Part shown: piece after piece, positions 55,532-64,000 of the stretch
Position numbering within the stretch: position 1 is the first letter of the stretch
Layout of the letters: every line of letters begins with the position of its first letter
Source: Rhodobacter capsulatus
Lineage (GTDB): Bacteria > Pseudomonadota > Alphaproteobacteria > Rhodobacterales > Rhodobacteraceae
DNA: 64,000 bases
Direction: 5' to 3'
NCBI RefSeq assembly: GCF_003254295.1
Contig: NZ_QKZO01000006.1
Coordinates: 18,819-82,818, forward strand
Notes under the pieces: generated by a model
Told to the model about the DNA's origin: nothing
Seen by the model: the letters and a program-made list of their open reading frames with translations, nothing else
Database searches by the model: none
Position numbers and translations under genes: made by a program

Positions 55532-58500
55532 TTATCCGAGTTCGGCCAGACGCTTCAGCGCCGCGCCGATCTTCGCCGCCTCTTCCGCGCGCGCGGCGAG
55601 GTTTTCGCGGGCTTCCTCGATCACCTCTTCGGCGGCATTCGCCACGAATTTCGGGTTGGCAAACCGCGCCTTCAGCCCGGCCGCTTCCTTCTCGACCTTG
55701 GCGAGCGCCTTTTCCAGCCGGGCCTTTTCGGTGCCTACATCGATCACGCCTTCGAGCGGCAGGCCAAAGAGCGCCCCCGCCGCCGGGATCGAGATCGAGC
55801 CCTTGGCGACCGTGCCTTCGGTGATCGCTTCAAGCCGCGCCATGCGCAGGATCAGCGCCTCGTTGCGCGCCAGCGCCGCGCGGGCCTGGGGCTCGGCCTC
55901 GGCCAGCACCATCGGCAGCTTCAGCGCCACGGGCACGCCCATCTGCGCGCGCGATGACCGGATTTCCTCGATCAGCGCGATCACCCAGTTCATTTCCCGA
56001 TCCGCCTCGGTGTCGATCAGCTCGGCGCCATAACTCGGCCAGTCGCCATGCACGAGCATCTTCGCGCGGGTGCCGGTCAGGCCCCAAAGCTCCTCGGTGA
56101 TGAAGGGCATGATCGGATGCAGCAGGATGTAGCACTGATCGAGCACCCAGCGCATCGTTTCCCGGGTTTCCGCCGCGTGTTCGCCATCGAAAAGCGGTTT
56201 CGAGAATTCCACATACCAGTCGCAGACCTTGCCCCAGACGAAGGCATAAAGCGCATTCGCGGCATCGTTGAAGCGGTAGCTTGCGAAGGCCGCATCGACC
56301 TCGGCCCGGACCTTGGCGGTTTCGCCGATGATCCAGCGGTTCACCGTTTGCGTGGGCGCAGGAATGCCCGCGACTTCGGCCTCGAACACCCCGTTCATTT
56401 CCGCGAACCGGGTGGCGTTCCACAGTTTCGTGCCAAAATTGCGATAGCCCGCGATGCGGTCTTTCGACAGTTTCAGCACCCCGCCGATAGCGGCCATCGC
56501 GGCATTGGTGAAGCGCAGCGCATCGGCGCCGTATTCGTCGATGATTTCCAGCGGGTCGATCACGTTGCCCGCGGTCTTCGACATCTTCTTGCCCTTCTCG
56601 TCGCGGACAAGCTGGTGCAGGTAGACGGTGTGGAAGGGGATTTCCCCGGTCACGGCCAGCTGCATCATCATCATCCGGGCGACCCAGAAGAACAGGATGT
56701 CAAAGCCCGTCACCAGAACATCGGTGGGGAAATACTTGCGCATTTCCTCGGTGTCTTCGGGCCAGCCAAGGGTGCCGATCGGCCAGAGCCCCGAGGAGAA
56801 CCAGGTGTCGAGCACGTCGGGGTCACGGCGAAGGCCGACTTGCACGCTATTGAGATAGCCACCGCCGGAGCATTTGTTTGGACCGTAGAAACGCTGGCCT
56901 TTCCCATCGCCGAAGAAGATTGAGTTGCTTTCCAACACTTCATCAGCATCGCGATAGTAGGATTTCGCTTTGCGGACGACATCAGCGAAAGAGGCGGCGC
57001 AGAACGGATGAAGTTCGTCAAAATCGAGGGCGTCTGGCCCATCGAATTTGACCGACTTGCCTTCCTTAAGTTTCGGCCCATACCACACCGGGATCTGGTG
57101 CCCCCACCAGAGCTGGCGCGAGATGCACCAGGGCTCGATATTTTCCAGCCAGTGGTAATAGGTCTTCTCGCCCGCCTCGGGCATGATCTTGGTCTTGCCG
57201 CTCCGCACGGCGTCGAGCGCCGGGCCGACGACCTTTTCTGCGTCCACATACCATTGATCGGTCAGCATCGGCTCGATCACGACTTTCGACCGGTCGCCAA
57301 AGGGCTGCATGATCGGCTTCGATTCCACATAGGGGATCAGGTCGGGCTCGCCTTCCTCGCCCGCCTTCGGATTGGCGATCATCACCGCCAGACCCTCGGC
57401 GTTGATCTCCTCGACCACGATCTTGCGGGCCTCCATCCGGTCAAGGCCGCGCAGGTTCTCGGGGATCAGGTTCAGCGTGTCGACCTCGGCCTCGGTGAAG
57501 GGGGCGCCCTTGGAAATCTCCATCGCCCGGCGGGCGCAGGTTTCGTAATCCGCCCCGTCGGCGCGCATCTTCGCGCGGGTGTCCATCAGCCGATACATCG
57601 GCAGGCCCGCGCGCTTGGCCACCTGATAGTCGTTGAAATCATGCGCGCCGGTGATCTTCACCGCGCCGGAGCCGAAGGTCGGATCGGGATATTCGTCGGT
57701 GATGATCGGGATCAGACGCCGGTGTTCCTTCGGCCCCACCGGAATTTCGCACAGCTTGCCGACGATGGCCGCATAGCGTTCGTCACTGGGATGCACCGCC
57801 ACCGCACCATCGCCCAGCATGGTTTCCGGCCGCGTCGTGGCGATGGAAATGTAATCGCGCGTCTCGCGCAGGGTCACATTCCCCTCGGCGTCCTTTTCCA
57901 CATATTCATAGGTTTCCCCACCGGCCAGCGGATATTTGAAGTGCCACATGTGACCGGCCACTTCGATATTCTCGACCTCCAGATCGGAAATCGCGGTCTC
58001 GAAATGGGGGTCCCAGTTCACCAGCCGCTTGCCGCGATAGATCAGCCCCTTGTTGTACAGATCGACAAAGACCTTGATCACCGCGTCATGGAAATTGCCC
58101 TCCTCGCCCGCGGGGGCATTGGGCGCCCCCGACATGGTGAAGGCGTTGCGCGACCAGTCACAGGAGGAGCCCAGCCGTTTCAGCTGGTTGATGATGGTCG
58201 AGCCGTATTTGCCCTTCCATTCCCAGACCTTTTTCAGGAATTCGTCGCGCCCCAGTTCCGCGCGCGAGGGTTGCTGGGTCTTGGCCAGTTCCTTTTCCAC
58301 CATCAGCTGGGTGGCGATGCCCGCATGGTCCTGCCCCGGCTGCCAGAGCGTGTCGAAGCCGCGCATCCGGTGCCAGCGGATCAGGATATCCTGCACCGTG
58401 TTGTTGAAGGCATGGCCGACGTGCAGCGCGCCGGTGACGTTCGGCGGCGGGATCATGATGCAGAAGGTCTCCGGGCGCGAGGCATTCGCCCCGGCCTTGA

Positions 58501-58576
58501 AGGCGCCCGCCTGTTCCCATTTCGCATAAAGCCGCGGCTCGGCTTCGCGCGCGTCGAAGGTCTTTTCCATGCTCAT
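55532..58576 (-). CDS. valS: Valine--tRNA ligase with unusual insertion
   Basis: A 1014-residue class I synthetase. The HIGH motif is in [17 protein letters not shown]; the KMSKS-like motif is [37 protein letters not shown] and the C-terminal coiled coil ([20 protein letters not shown]) are typical. Between [10 protein letters not shown] and [10 protein letters not shown], about residues 500-580, there is a segment ([20 protein letters not shown] and following) longer than the usual linker and coded by visibly lower-GC DNA. AAGGACAG precedes ATG at 58576. The core enzyme function is secure; the insertion's role is unknown. Confidence 0.97.
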   Translation of the reverse strand: MSMEKTFDAREAEPRLYAKWEQAGAFKAGANASRPETFCIMIPPPNVTGALHVGHAFNNTVQDILIRWHRMRGFDTLWQPGQDHAGIATQLMVEKELAKTQQPSRAELGRDEFLKKVWEWKGKYGSTIINQLKRLGSSCDWSRNAFTMSGAPNAPAGEEGNFHDAVIKVFVDLYNKGLIYRGKRLVNWDPHFETAISDLEVENIEVAGHMWHFKYPLAGGETYEYVEKDAEGNVTLRETRDYISIATTRPETMLGDGAVAVHPSDERYAAIVGKLCEIPVGPKEHRRLIPIITDEYPDPTFGSGAVKITGAHDFNDYQVAKRAGLPMYRLMDTRAKMRADGADYETCARRAMEISKGAPFTEAEVDTLNLIPENLRGLDRMEARKIVVEEINAEGLAVMIANPKAGEEGEPDLIPYVESKPIMQPFGDRSKVVIEPMLTDQWYVDAEKVVGPALDAVRSGKTKIMPEAGEKTYYHWLENIEPWCISRQLWWGHQIPVWYGPKLKEGKSVKFDGPDALDFDELHPFCAASFADVVRKAKSYYRDADEVLESNSIFFGDGKGQRFYGPNKCSGGGYLNSVQVGLRRDPDVLDTWFSSGLWPIGTLGWPEDTEEMRKYFPTDVLVTGFDILFFWVARMMMMQLAVTGEIPFHTVYLHQLVRDEKGKKMSKTAGNVIDPLEIIDEYGADALRFTNAAMAAIGGVLKLSKDRIAGYRNFGTKLWNATRFAEMNGVFEAEVAGIPAPTQTVNRWIIGETAKVRAEVDAAFASYRFNDAANALYAFVWGKVCDWYVEFSKPLFDGEHAAETRETMRWVLDQCYILLHPIMPFITEELWGLTGTRAKMLVHGDWPSYGAELIDTEADREMNWVIALIEEIRSSRAQMGVPVALKLPMVLAEAEPQARAALARNEALILRMARLEAITEGTVAKGSISIPAAGALFGLPLEGVIDVGTEKARLEKALAKVEKEAAGLKARFANPKFVANAAEEVIEEARENLAARAEEAAKIGAALKRLAELG

Positions 58577-58651
58577 CGGTTCTGTCCTTTCAGGGCTTGA
58601 GGCTGTTTAGCGCGCAGCCCCCGCAAGGAAAAGCCTCTGAGATGTCTTGCC

Positions 58652-59422
58652 CTAGCGATTGGGGCCGACCACCGCGAAATGCGCGCCCTGCGGATCGCGG
58701 CAGGCGGCGACATAGGCCGGGCCGGGAACCTCGGTGGGGCCATGCAGCACGGTGCCGCCCGCCGCGGTGATGACCTCGAGCGTTTTCGAGACCGAGGTGA
58801 CGCCGAAATAGGGCAGCCAGGTCGGACAGGGCGCCTGCCCCTGCCCCATCATGCCGCCGATCTGCGCGCCGCGATGGGCAAAGACGTGGTAACCCCCGGC
58901 CGGGCCCATGTCGACATGCATGTCGGGCCGCCAGTCGAAGAGCTTGCGATAGGTTTCCAGCGCCGCTTTCGGATCGGGGGTCATCAGCTCGATCCAGGCG
59001 CCATGGCCCGGCGCCCGCGGGTTCCAGGCCCCGCCCGGCGGCGGCGGATCCATCGGCAAGGGCGTGAGAATGCCGAAAACCGCGCCCTGCGGATCGGCCA
59101 GAATGGCAAAGCGCCCGGTGCCGGGAATGTCGGCCGGGGCCTTCAACACCTGCCCGCCCAGATCGCGCAGCTGCGCCGCCGTCGCGTCGCAATCCCTTGC
59201 CGCCAGATACAGCGTCCAGTTCGGCGGCGTCCCCTCGGTGCAGTCCTTGAGCGCCATCAGCCCGGCCACCAAGTCGGCGCCCGACCGGGCAAGGCGGTAA
59301 TCGAAGCCCTCCATCCCGGCATCGCCCCAGTCCCAGCCGAAGACCCCGGCGTAGAAGTCCTGTGCCGCGTCGGGATCGGCCACCATCCCCTCGAACCAGA
59401 TCGGAACACCGTGAAAGGACAT
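58652..59422 (-). CDS. Two-domain VOC (glyoxalase-like) protein
   Basis: A 256-residue protein with two vicinal-oxygen-chelate modules. The first contains PIWFEGMVADPDAAQDFYAG, FGWDWGDAG and RFAILADPQGAVFG. The second contains AWIELMTPDPKAALETYRKL, FDWRPDMHVDMGPAGGYHVF and FAVVG at the end. VOC proteins include glyoxalases, dioxygenases and resistance proteins; no catalytic specificity is evident. GGAGG lies before ATG at 59422. It sits between valS and the repeat at 59.5 kb. Confidence 0.88.
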   Translation of the reverse strand: MSFHGVPIWFEGMVADPDAAQDFYAGVFGWDWGDAGMEGFDYRLARSGADLVAGLMALKDCTEGTPPNWTLYLAARDCDATAAQLRDLGGQVLKAPADIPGTGRFAILADPQGAVFGILTPLPMDPPPPGGAWNPRAPGHGAWIELMTPDPKAALETYRKLFDWRPDMHVDMGPAGGYHVFAHRGAQIGGMMGQGQAPCPTWLPYFGVTSVSKTLEVITAAGGTVLHGPTEVPGPAYVAACRDPQGAHFAVVGPNR

Positions 59423-59485
59423 GAAACCTCCGGATGAAAAGACACCTCAGCCTAGCACGATTCGAATGACAGCCCTGCGTCCTGC

Positions 59486-59538
59486 TTTCACCTTGGCGCA
59501 AAATATCCCACGGGGGTGCGGGGGTGTGAAACCCCCGC
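59486..59538. repeat. Dispersed repeat, type 1 half-element (copy 7)
   Basis: TTTCACCTTGGCGCAAAATA (from 59486) continues TCCC, then GCGGGGGTGTGAAACCCCCG (59518-59537) forms a hairpin. Only one type 1 arm is present, so this is a truncated or half copy. It lies between the VOC and Lrp genes, both on the minus strand. Confidence 0.8.
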
Positions 59539-59553
59539 TCCGCAACCGGCCGC

Positions 59554-59985
59554 TCAGACCGCCCGGTCAAGCTTCGTGCTCAGATGGATCAGGCTTTCGG
59601 AACTGCGCACCCCCTGCATCTCGCCGATCTGGTCCAGAACCACATCCAGCTGCGCCGTCGAATTCGCCGCCACCTGCAGCAAAAGATCGATCCGCCCCGA
59701 GGTGGTCGAGATCCGCTCGACCTCGGGGATCGACTTCAACCGGGTCAGGATGCCCGCCTGCGCGCGCGGTTCCACCATCAGCAAAACGGTGGCCCGCAGC
59801 CGCCCCGCCCGGGCCGCTTCGCCCAGCTTGACGGTGTAGCCCGCGATCACGCCCGAGGTCTCCAGCCGCTCCAGCCGGGCCTGAATCGTCGAGCGCGCCA
59901 CCTTCAGTCGGCGCGACAGCGTCGCCACCGAAATCCGGGCGTCGCCCGACAGCAGCCCCACGATTGCCGTATCAAGTTCGTCCAT
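59554..59985 (-). CDS. Lrp/AsnC family transcriptional regulator
   Basis: A 143-residue regulator. The helix-turn-helix is ARISVATLSRRLKVARSTIQ, followed by RLERLETSGVIAGYTVKLG. The C-terminal RAM/AsnC ligand domain contains VERISTTSGRIDLLLQVAAN. It is encoded divergently from the ornithine decarboxylase gene, with 233 bp between, so it may control that gene in response to an amino acid. The effector is unknown. Confidence 0.92.
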   Translation of the reverse strand: MDELDTAIVGLLSGDARISVATLSRRLKVARSTIQARLERLETSGVIAGYTVKLGEAARAGRLRATVLLMVEPRAQAGILTRLKSIPEVERISTTSGRIDLLLQVAANSTAQLDVVLDQIGEMQGVRSSESLIHLSTKLDRAV

Positions 59986-60099
59986 TGTGCAACACTTGCA
60001 GATTGACCGATGCTTTCGTCATTATAACGATAGATCGCCGCATTTCTACTCTTTTGATCGGTGAAAATGTGCCTCATATCGCGCAACATGAGAGAGCAG

Positions 60100-60218
60100 G
60101 AAAAGGGCGGCTCATACGCACCTGGCCTGGGTTTGGTCGAAACGCGTCGTAAGCGTCTCCCCACCCGTAACATAGCCGGGGCAAGAGGTGGCTGCGTTCT
60201 ATTGGCGAGGAGAAGCCG
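60100..60218 (+). ncRNA. Candidate speF leader RNA upstream of ornithine decarboxylase
   Basis: The leader between the Lrp gene and the decarboxylase is structured and unusually long. It contains ACGCGTCGTAAGCGT (60142-60156, a hairpin), CCCCACCCGTAACATAGCCG (from 60160) followed by GGG, and GGCT/AGCC arms flanking GAGGAG (60206 on), the likely ribosome site. The speF motif is a known conserved RNA element before alphaproteobacterial ornithine decarboxylase genes; the position fits, and several segments look familiar. The identification is from memory and needs a covariance-model search. Exact ends are approximate. Confidence 0.6.
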
Positions 60219-61364
60219 ATGGGACTTTCCAAAACTATTTGGACTCAACCGTCCGAAATCATCCGGACGAAACAACCCGATCATCCGGTGCTGGTGTTCT
60301 CGCCCACCGCGTTGCAGGCGACCGCGCGGCGGTTCCTGAAGGGCTTTCCGGGCGTCGTCACCTATGCGGTGAAGTCGAACCCGGATGAAATGGTGATCCA
60401 GAACCTTGTCGCCGCGGGCGTCAAGGGATTCGACGTCGCCTCGCCCTTCGAGATCGACCTCATTCGTCGTCTCGCACCCGGTGCCGCGCTGCATTACCAC
60501 AACCCGGTGCGCGGCCGCGAGGAAATCGCCCATGCGGTGCGGGCGGGGGTGAAGACCTGGTCGGTCGATTCGCGCAGCGAGCTTGAAAAGCTGATCGCGC
60601 TGGTGCCCACCGAGGGCTGCGAAATCTCGGTGCGCTTCAAGCTGCCGGTGCAGGGCGCGGCCTACAACTTCGGCGCCAAATTCGGCGCCACCGCGGATCT
60701 GGCGGCGGAGCTTTTGCGCCGCGCCGCGGAAGCCGGGTTCATCCCCTCGCTCACCTTCCATCCGGGCACGCAATGCACCGATCCGGCGGCGTGGGAGGCC
60801 TATATCCTCGTCGCTTCGGAAATCTGTGCCACCGCGGGGGTGCAGGCGCATCGGTTGAACGTCGGCGGCGGCTTCCCGAACCATCGCAAGATGGGCCCGG
60901 CGCCGGTGCTGGAAGACATCTTCGCGCTGATCGACCGCGCCACCACCGAGGCTTTCGGCTCGGACCGTCCGATTCTGGTCTGCGAACCCGGCCGCGGTCT
61001 GGTGGGCGACGCCTTCACCCATATCACCAAGGTCAAGGCGCTGCGCGACGACACGCATGTGTTCCTGAACGACGGCGTCTATGGCGGTCTGGCGGAACTG
61101 CCGCTGATCGGCAACATCGAGCGGATCGAGGTCTGGTCACCCGAGGGGTTCGAACGCGGCGGCGACATGGTCGAGCGCATCGTCTTCGGCCCGACCTGCG
61201 ATTCGGTCGACCGTCTGCCGGGCGACGTCGCCCTGCCGAGCGAACTGACCGAGGGCGATTACGTGGTGTTCCACGGCATGGGCGCCTATTGCTCGGCCAC
61301 CAACACCCGCTTCAACGGCTTCGGGCAGATGGAAATCGTCACCGCGCTGTCGCTGAAAGGCTGA
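60219..61364 (+). CDS. Ornithine (or lysine/ornithine) decarboxylase, fold type III PLP
   Basis: A 381-residue decarboxylase of the alanine-racemase-like fold. The PLP Lys is K52 in VVTYAVKSNPDE. HPGTQC, RLNVGGGFPNH and CEPGRGLVGDAF are the PLP-phosphate and barrel motifs. C327 in FGPTCDSVD is the catalytic Cys from the partner subunit in the dimer. It makes putrescine from ornithine for polyamine synthesis; a lysine-decarboxylating variant cannot be excluded. The long leader before it likely contains a speF-type RNA. The Lrp gene is divergent. Confidence 0.93.
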   Translation: MGLSKTIWTQPSEIIRTKQPDHPVLVFSPTALQATARRFLKGFPGVVTYAVKSNPDEMVIQNLVAAGVKGFDVASPFEIDLIRRLAPGAALHYHNPVRGREEIAHAVRAGVKTWSVDSRSELEKLIALVPTEGCEISVRFKLPVQGAAYNFGAKFGATADLAAELLRRAAEAGFIPSLTFHPGTQCTDPAAWEAYILVASEICATAGVQAHRLNVGGGFPNHRKMGPAPVLEDIFALIDRATTEAFGSDRPILVCEPGRGLVGDAFTHITKVKALRDDTHVFLNDGVYGGLAELPLIGNIERIEVWSPEGFERGGDMVERIVFGPTCDSVDRLPGDVALPSELTEGDYVVFHGMGAYCSATNTRFNGFGQMEIVTALSLKG

Positions 61365-61409
61365 CCCGAAAGCAACAGACGCCGAGATCCGCGACACTTT
61401 GGCGCCTGC

Positions 61410-61425
61410 GTAATTGAGGATTAAC
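61410..61425 (+). promoter_or_regulatory. Near-match CtrA-type motif upstream of DUF2235 gene
   Basis: GTAA (61410-61413), seven bases, TTAAC (61421-61425) differs from TTAA-N7-TTAAC by one base. It lies 65 bp before the ATG at 61490. Confidence 0.4.
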
Positions 61426-61489
61426 GGCCTTGCCCTAGGTTCGGGGTGAGGCCGTTGAGATTCAGGGCCGCAGACGATGGGGTCGCGTC

Positions 61490-62638
61490 ATGGTCGGACT
61501 GTTTCATCGCGTGATCGGGAAATGGCGGCAAAGCAAGGCCGGCTCGGCGCGCGTCGATGCAGGTCCGCCGCCGCGGCCCGCGCGCGGATCCGTCGACCAT
61601 GTGGTGCTGCTCGATGGCACGCTCGGCTCGCTGTCGCAGGCGCATCTGACCTCGATCGGGATGATCTACCGCTTTTTGCGCCGCTCCTCGCCGCGGGCCT
61701 CGGTCTATTACGGCAAGGGTCTGCAATATCGCGAATGGCGCGATCTCAAGGATATCTGGCTGGGCTGGGGGGTCGAGGCGCAGATCCTGCGCGCCTATGG
61801 CTGGCTGGCGATGCGCTATCGCCCGGGCGACCGGATCTTCCTGATCGGCTATTCGCGCGGGGCCTTTGCGGCGCGCTCGCTCGCGGGGCTGATCGACCGC
61901 GTTGGTCTGCTGCGCAAGGATGCCGCGACCGAACGCAATGTCGAACAGGCCTGGCGGCATTACCGTGCCGAAGTCTCGCCCGTGGCCTTTCGCGATGCGC
62001 TCTGTCACCCCACCGCGCCGATCGAGATGGTGGGGGTGTTCGATACCGTGGCGGCGCTGGGCGTGCGGCTGCCGCTGTTCTGGACGATGAGCGCGGATCG
62101 GGTGCGGTTTCACGATCACCGGCTGGGCCGGTCGGTCCGGCACGGGTTTCAGGCGCTGGCGCTGCATGAAACGCGGCCGGTGCTGTCGCCGCTGCTGTGG
62201 AACAGCAACGGCACCGGCGCGGCGCGGATCGAGCAGGTCTGGTTTCGCGGCTGCCATGCCGATGTGGGCGGGCAGCTGGCCGATTACGATGCGGCGCGGC
62301 CCTTGTCGAACATCCCCCTCGTCTGGATGCTGGAGCAGGCCGAGGGTCTTGGTCTGGCGCTGCCGCAGGGCTGGCGGGGGGACTTTCCCTGCGATCCCGC
62401 CGCCCCCTCGGTCGGCAGCTGGGGCGGCTGGGGCAAGCTTTACATCATGCGCCAGCCGCGCCGGGTCGGCATGGACGGGTCGGAGCGGCTGCACGAGTCG
62501 GTGCGCAAGCGCAAACTGGAATGGTGGATCCGCGTCGGCACCGGGTTGAAACGCCGCGGCCCGAAACCGGAACTGGCGCTGGTGCCGTTTCAGCCCGAGG
62601 CCCCCATGATCAGACAGGTCGCCGTGCCAAGGGCATAG
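61490..62638 (+). CDS. DUF2235 family alpha/beta-hydrolase-like protein
   Basis: A 382-residue protein with the DUF2235 pattern. HVVLLDGTLGSLSQAHLTSI is the N-terminal block. The nucleophile elbow is S122 in LIGYSRGAFAARSLAGLI. EMVGVFDTVAALGVRLPLF and QVWFRGCHADVGGQLADYDA supply the later acid and His positions. DUF2235 proteins include phospholipase-like enzymes, some being type VI secretion effectors, but no secretion genes are near. Its 3' end overlaps the convergent thioesterase gene by 49 bp. Confidence 0.85.
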   Translation: MVGLFHRVIGKWRQSKAGSARVDAGPPPRPARGSVDHVVLLDGTLGSLSQAHLTSIGMIYRFLRRSSPRASVYYGKGLQYREWRDLKDIWLGWGVEAQILRAYGWLAMRYRPGDRIFLIGYSRGAFAARSLAGLIDRVGLLRKDAATERNVEQAWRHYRAEVSPVAFRDALCHPTAPIEMVGVFDTVAALGVRLPLFWTMSADRVRFHDHRLGRSVRHGFQALALHETRPVLSPLLWNSNGTGAARIEQVWFRGCHADVGGQLADYDAARPLSNIPLVWMLEQAEGLGLALPQGWRGDFPCDPAAPSVGSWGGWGKLYIMRQPRRVGMDGSERLHESVRKRKLEWWIRVGTGLKRRGPKPELALVPFQPEAPMIRQVAVPRA

Positions 62639-63081
62639 GTCTTGCCGTCAACGACGCCGACGATCTCGCCCCGCGCGACGCCCGTTGACCGCCCGACATG
62701 CTCGACCCGGCCCAGGGCGCGGACCTCGGTCCCCGGCGGGATCGCCCGCAGCATGTTGACCTTGTACTCCGTCGTCGTCTGATACTGCCCGCGTTTGAGC
62801 CCGGTGATCACCGCACAGGTCAGCGCCGTATCCAGCAACACCCCATACCAGCCGCCATGCACGCCGCCAAAGGCATTGGTGTGCTCGTGCCCCGGCGTGC
62901 CCGTCACCTCGACCAGACCGGGTTCGACCCGGGTCACCTGATAGTTGCAGCCGCGCGCAAAAGTGGTCGTGGGCACCTGCCCCGCCAGCATCGCCTGCAT
63001 GAACTCAAGGCCGGTCATCGCCTGCACTTCGGCCAGCGTCAGGAAATCCGCGGGCCCCGCGGCATATTTCGGTTCGGTCAT
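62590..63081 (-). CDS. PaaI-like hotdog thioesterase
   Basis: A 163-residue hotdog-fold protein. AFGGVHGGWYGVLLDTALTCAV is the signature (His-Gly-Gly followed by the acidic helix residue). TEYKVNMLRAIPPGTEVRAL and DGKTYALGTATCLIM complete the fold. Members hydrolyse acyl- or aryl-CoA esters; the substrate is unknown. The last 49 bp overlap the 3' end of the DUF2235 gene on the other strand. The start at 63081 gives the family N terminus (MTEPKYAAGPADFLTL). Confidence 0.9.
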   Translation of the reverse strand: MTEPKYAAGPADFLTLAEVQAMTGLEFMQAMLAGQVPTTTFARGCNYQVTRVEPGLVEVTGTPGHEHTNAFGGVHGGWYGVLLDTALTCAVITGLKRGQYQTTTEYKVNMLRAIPPGTEVRALGRVEHVGRSTGVARGEIVGVVDGKTYALGTATCLIMGASG

Positions 63082-63125
63082 CACGCTCTCCCTTTGCGCC
63101 AGCGTGACGCAGGGGAAGAAAACGG

Positions 63126-63145
63126 AAAAGGGGGCCGAAGCCCCC
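63126..63145 (-). terminator. Terminator after metF
   Basis: On the minus strand GGGGGC, loop TTCG, GCCCCC is followed by TTTTCC. The stable UUCG tetraloop and T tail mark the end of metF transcription. Confidence 0.88.
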
Positions 63146-63189
63146 CGCAAAAGTTCCGTCACGTCACGGCTCAAACGCCTGCCCGGGAA

Positions 63190-63216
63190 GCGCAAAACCG
63201 GTTCCCACTTTTGCGC
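63190..63216. repeat. Palindromic element of a type common in alphaproteobacteria
   Basis: GCGCAAAA (63190-63197), then CCGGTTCCCAC, then TTTTGCGC (63209-63216). I recall similar GCAAAA...GGTTTTGC elements scattered in many alphaproteobacterial genomes, but did not search. It lies between metF and the thioesterase gene in a 145-bp spacer. Confidence 0.65.
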
Positions 63217-63226
63217 GGCAGGCTTG

Positions 63227-64000
63227 TCAGGCGACGTTTTCCAGCACCACATCCGGGTTCACGCCCAGCGCATGGCAGACGTCACGGGTCATCTGCGGCC
63301 GGTTCAGCGTGTAGAAATGCAGATCCTCCACCCCGCCCGCGATCAGATTGTCGCACAGTTCCGTGCACAGCGCCGTGGCCAGAAGTTGCTCGCGGTCATC
63401 GCGGATCGCATGATCGAAGGCCTCTTCGACCCAGGCCGGGATCGAGGTGCCGCAGCGCTGCGCAAAGCCCTTGGCGCCTTTCCACGACTGGATCGGCAGG
63501 ATGCCCGGGATGATCTTGGCGGTGACCCCTTCCTTCACGCAGGCGTCGCGGAAGCGAAAGAAGGTCTCGGCTTCAAAGAAGAATTGCGTGATCGCCGAGG
63601 TCGCCCCCGCCTCGCATTTGCGTTTCAGCCAGCGCACGTCGGCAAGCGTCTCGGCGGCTTCCGGATGCGGTTCCGGATAGGCGCCGCAGCGCAGCGTGAA
63701 GCGGCCGTCCCGCGCCAGCCATTCGATGAGGTCCACCGAGGAGGCGAACCCGTCCGGATGCGGCGTGAAGCGGGCGGCGCCTTTCGGCGGATCGCCGCGC
63801 AGCGCGACGATCTCGGTCACGCCGACCTCGGCGTAAGCGTCGATGATCTCTTGCGTTTCGGCTTTCGTCGCATCGACGCAGGTCAGATGCGCGGCGACAT
63901 TGAGCCTGTAATTCTTGTGGATCGCCGCCACGGCTTCGTGGGTCAGCTTGCGCGTGGTGCCACCCGCGCCATAGGTGACCGAGACGAACCCGGGCTTGAG
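63227..64000 (-). CDS. metF: Methylenetetrahydrofolate reductase, 5' part missing at window edge
   Basis: The 258 C-terminal codons of MetF, which reduces 5,10-methylene-THF to 5-methyl-THF for methionine synthesis. PGFVSVTYGAGGTTRKLTHE at the edge is a family block, followed by VAAHLTCVDATK, IVALRGDPPKG and ATSAITQFFFEAETFFRFRD. KIIPGILPI and DLHFYTLNRPQM lie near the end. The frame is open to the edge at 64000, so the start is beyond the window. A terminator with a UUCG loop follows its stop. Confidence 0.96.
   Translation of the reverse strand, partial: LKPGFVSVTYGAGGTTRKLTHEAVAAIHKNYRLNVAAHLTCVDATKAETQEIIDAYAEVGVTEIVALRGDPPKGAARFTPHPDGFASSVDLIEWLARDGRFTLRCGAYPEPHPEAAETLADVRWLKRKCEAGATSAITQFFFEAETFFRFRDACVKEGVTAKIIPGILPIQSWKGAKGFAQRCGTSIPAWVEEAFDHAIRDDREQLLATALCTELCDNLIAGGVEDLHFYTLNRPQMTRDVCHALGVNPDVVLENVA

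Noticed and set aside
60003-60031. Promoter TTGACC with -10 AACGAT for ornithine decarboxylase
   Set aside because: The -10 is a poor match and alternative spacings do not improve it, so it is not listed as a feature.

Overview
This window looks like chromosomal DNA from a Rhodobacter-type alphaproteobacterium (Rhodobacteraceae; R. capsulatus-like is my inference). It is GC-rich, with codons ending mostly in G or C. It carries a Flp/Tad pilus locus of alphaproteobacterial layout with a perfect CtrA-type box at its head, and an ornithine decarboxylase behind a leader resembling the alphaproteobacterial speF RNA. I found no rRNA, tRNA, CRISPR array, insertion sequence or prophage. Most of the window is ordinary core genome; the accessory-looking parts are an AT-rich spacer with two small genes (18.1-18.9 kb), the Tad locus, and a lower-GC segment inside valS.

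0-12.7 kb: a BolA-monothiol glutaredoxin pair, deoC with an ALDH16-type double aldehyde dehydrogenase, two small membrane proteins, a DUF167 protein, a nitroreductase overlapping an EI24-family membrane protein, methylmalonyl-CoA epimerase, a response regulator, a GNAT enzyme, and a DUF1800-DUF1501 exported pair. 12.7-18.1 kb: aspS and carB, divergently transcribed. 18.1-19.0 kb: the AT-rich spacer, with DnaA-box-like sequences, palindromes, hairpins, a pair of small ORFs (71 and 57 aa) and a 26-aa lipoprotein ORF. 19.1-30 kb: an amino-acid oxidase, an AhpD-like protein, a GH25 lysozyme lipoprotein, a dimethylglycine dehydrogenase-like enzyme, a 2-hydroxyacid dehydrogenase, an SH3-like exported protein, a CDF metal transporter and an M3 peptidase. 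30-39.2 kb: fatty-acid oxidation genes (multifunctional enzyme plus thiolase), a tryptophanase-family lyase, greA, and ETF-ubiquinone oxidoreductase, which passes electrons from beta-oxidation and from dimethylglycine/sarcosine-type dehydrogenases to quinone.

39.3-41.9 kb: a TPR protein overlapping ispE. 41.9-52.6 kb: the Tad locus, read leftward: two Flp pilins, CpaB, CpaC secretin, an OmpA-like lipoprotein in the usual CpaD position, CpaE/TadZ, CpaF/TadA ATPase, TadB, TadC, two TPR lipoproteins and a CpaA/TadV prepilin peptidase. No TadE/F/G minor pseudopilin is in the window. 53-64 kb: a lytic transglycosylase, a HAD-UbiA fusion, valS, a two-domain VOC protein, an Lrp regulator divergent from ornithine decarboxylase, a DUF2235 hydrolase, a thioesterase, and the 3' part of metF running off the end.

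A family of dispersed palindromic repeats sits in at least seven spacers. Their arms carry either GATATTTGGGCCAAGGTGAAA-like sequence (written here as a composite in findings) or a CGTATTTGGnCCAAGAAAAA variant. Several lie between convergent genes, where they could act as two-way terminators. Starts were chosen from visible ribosome-binding sites and family-typical N termini; family assignments rest on recognised motifs, not on database searches.
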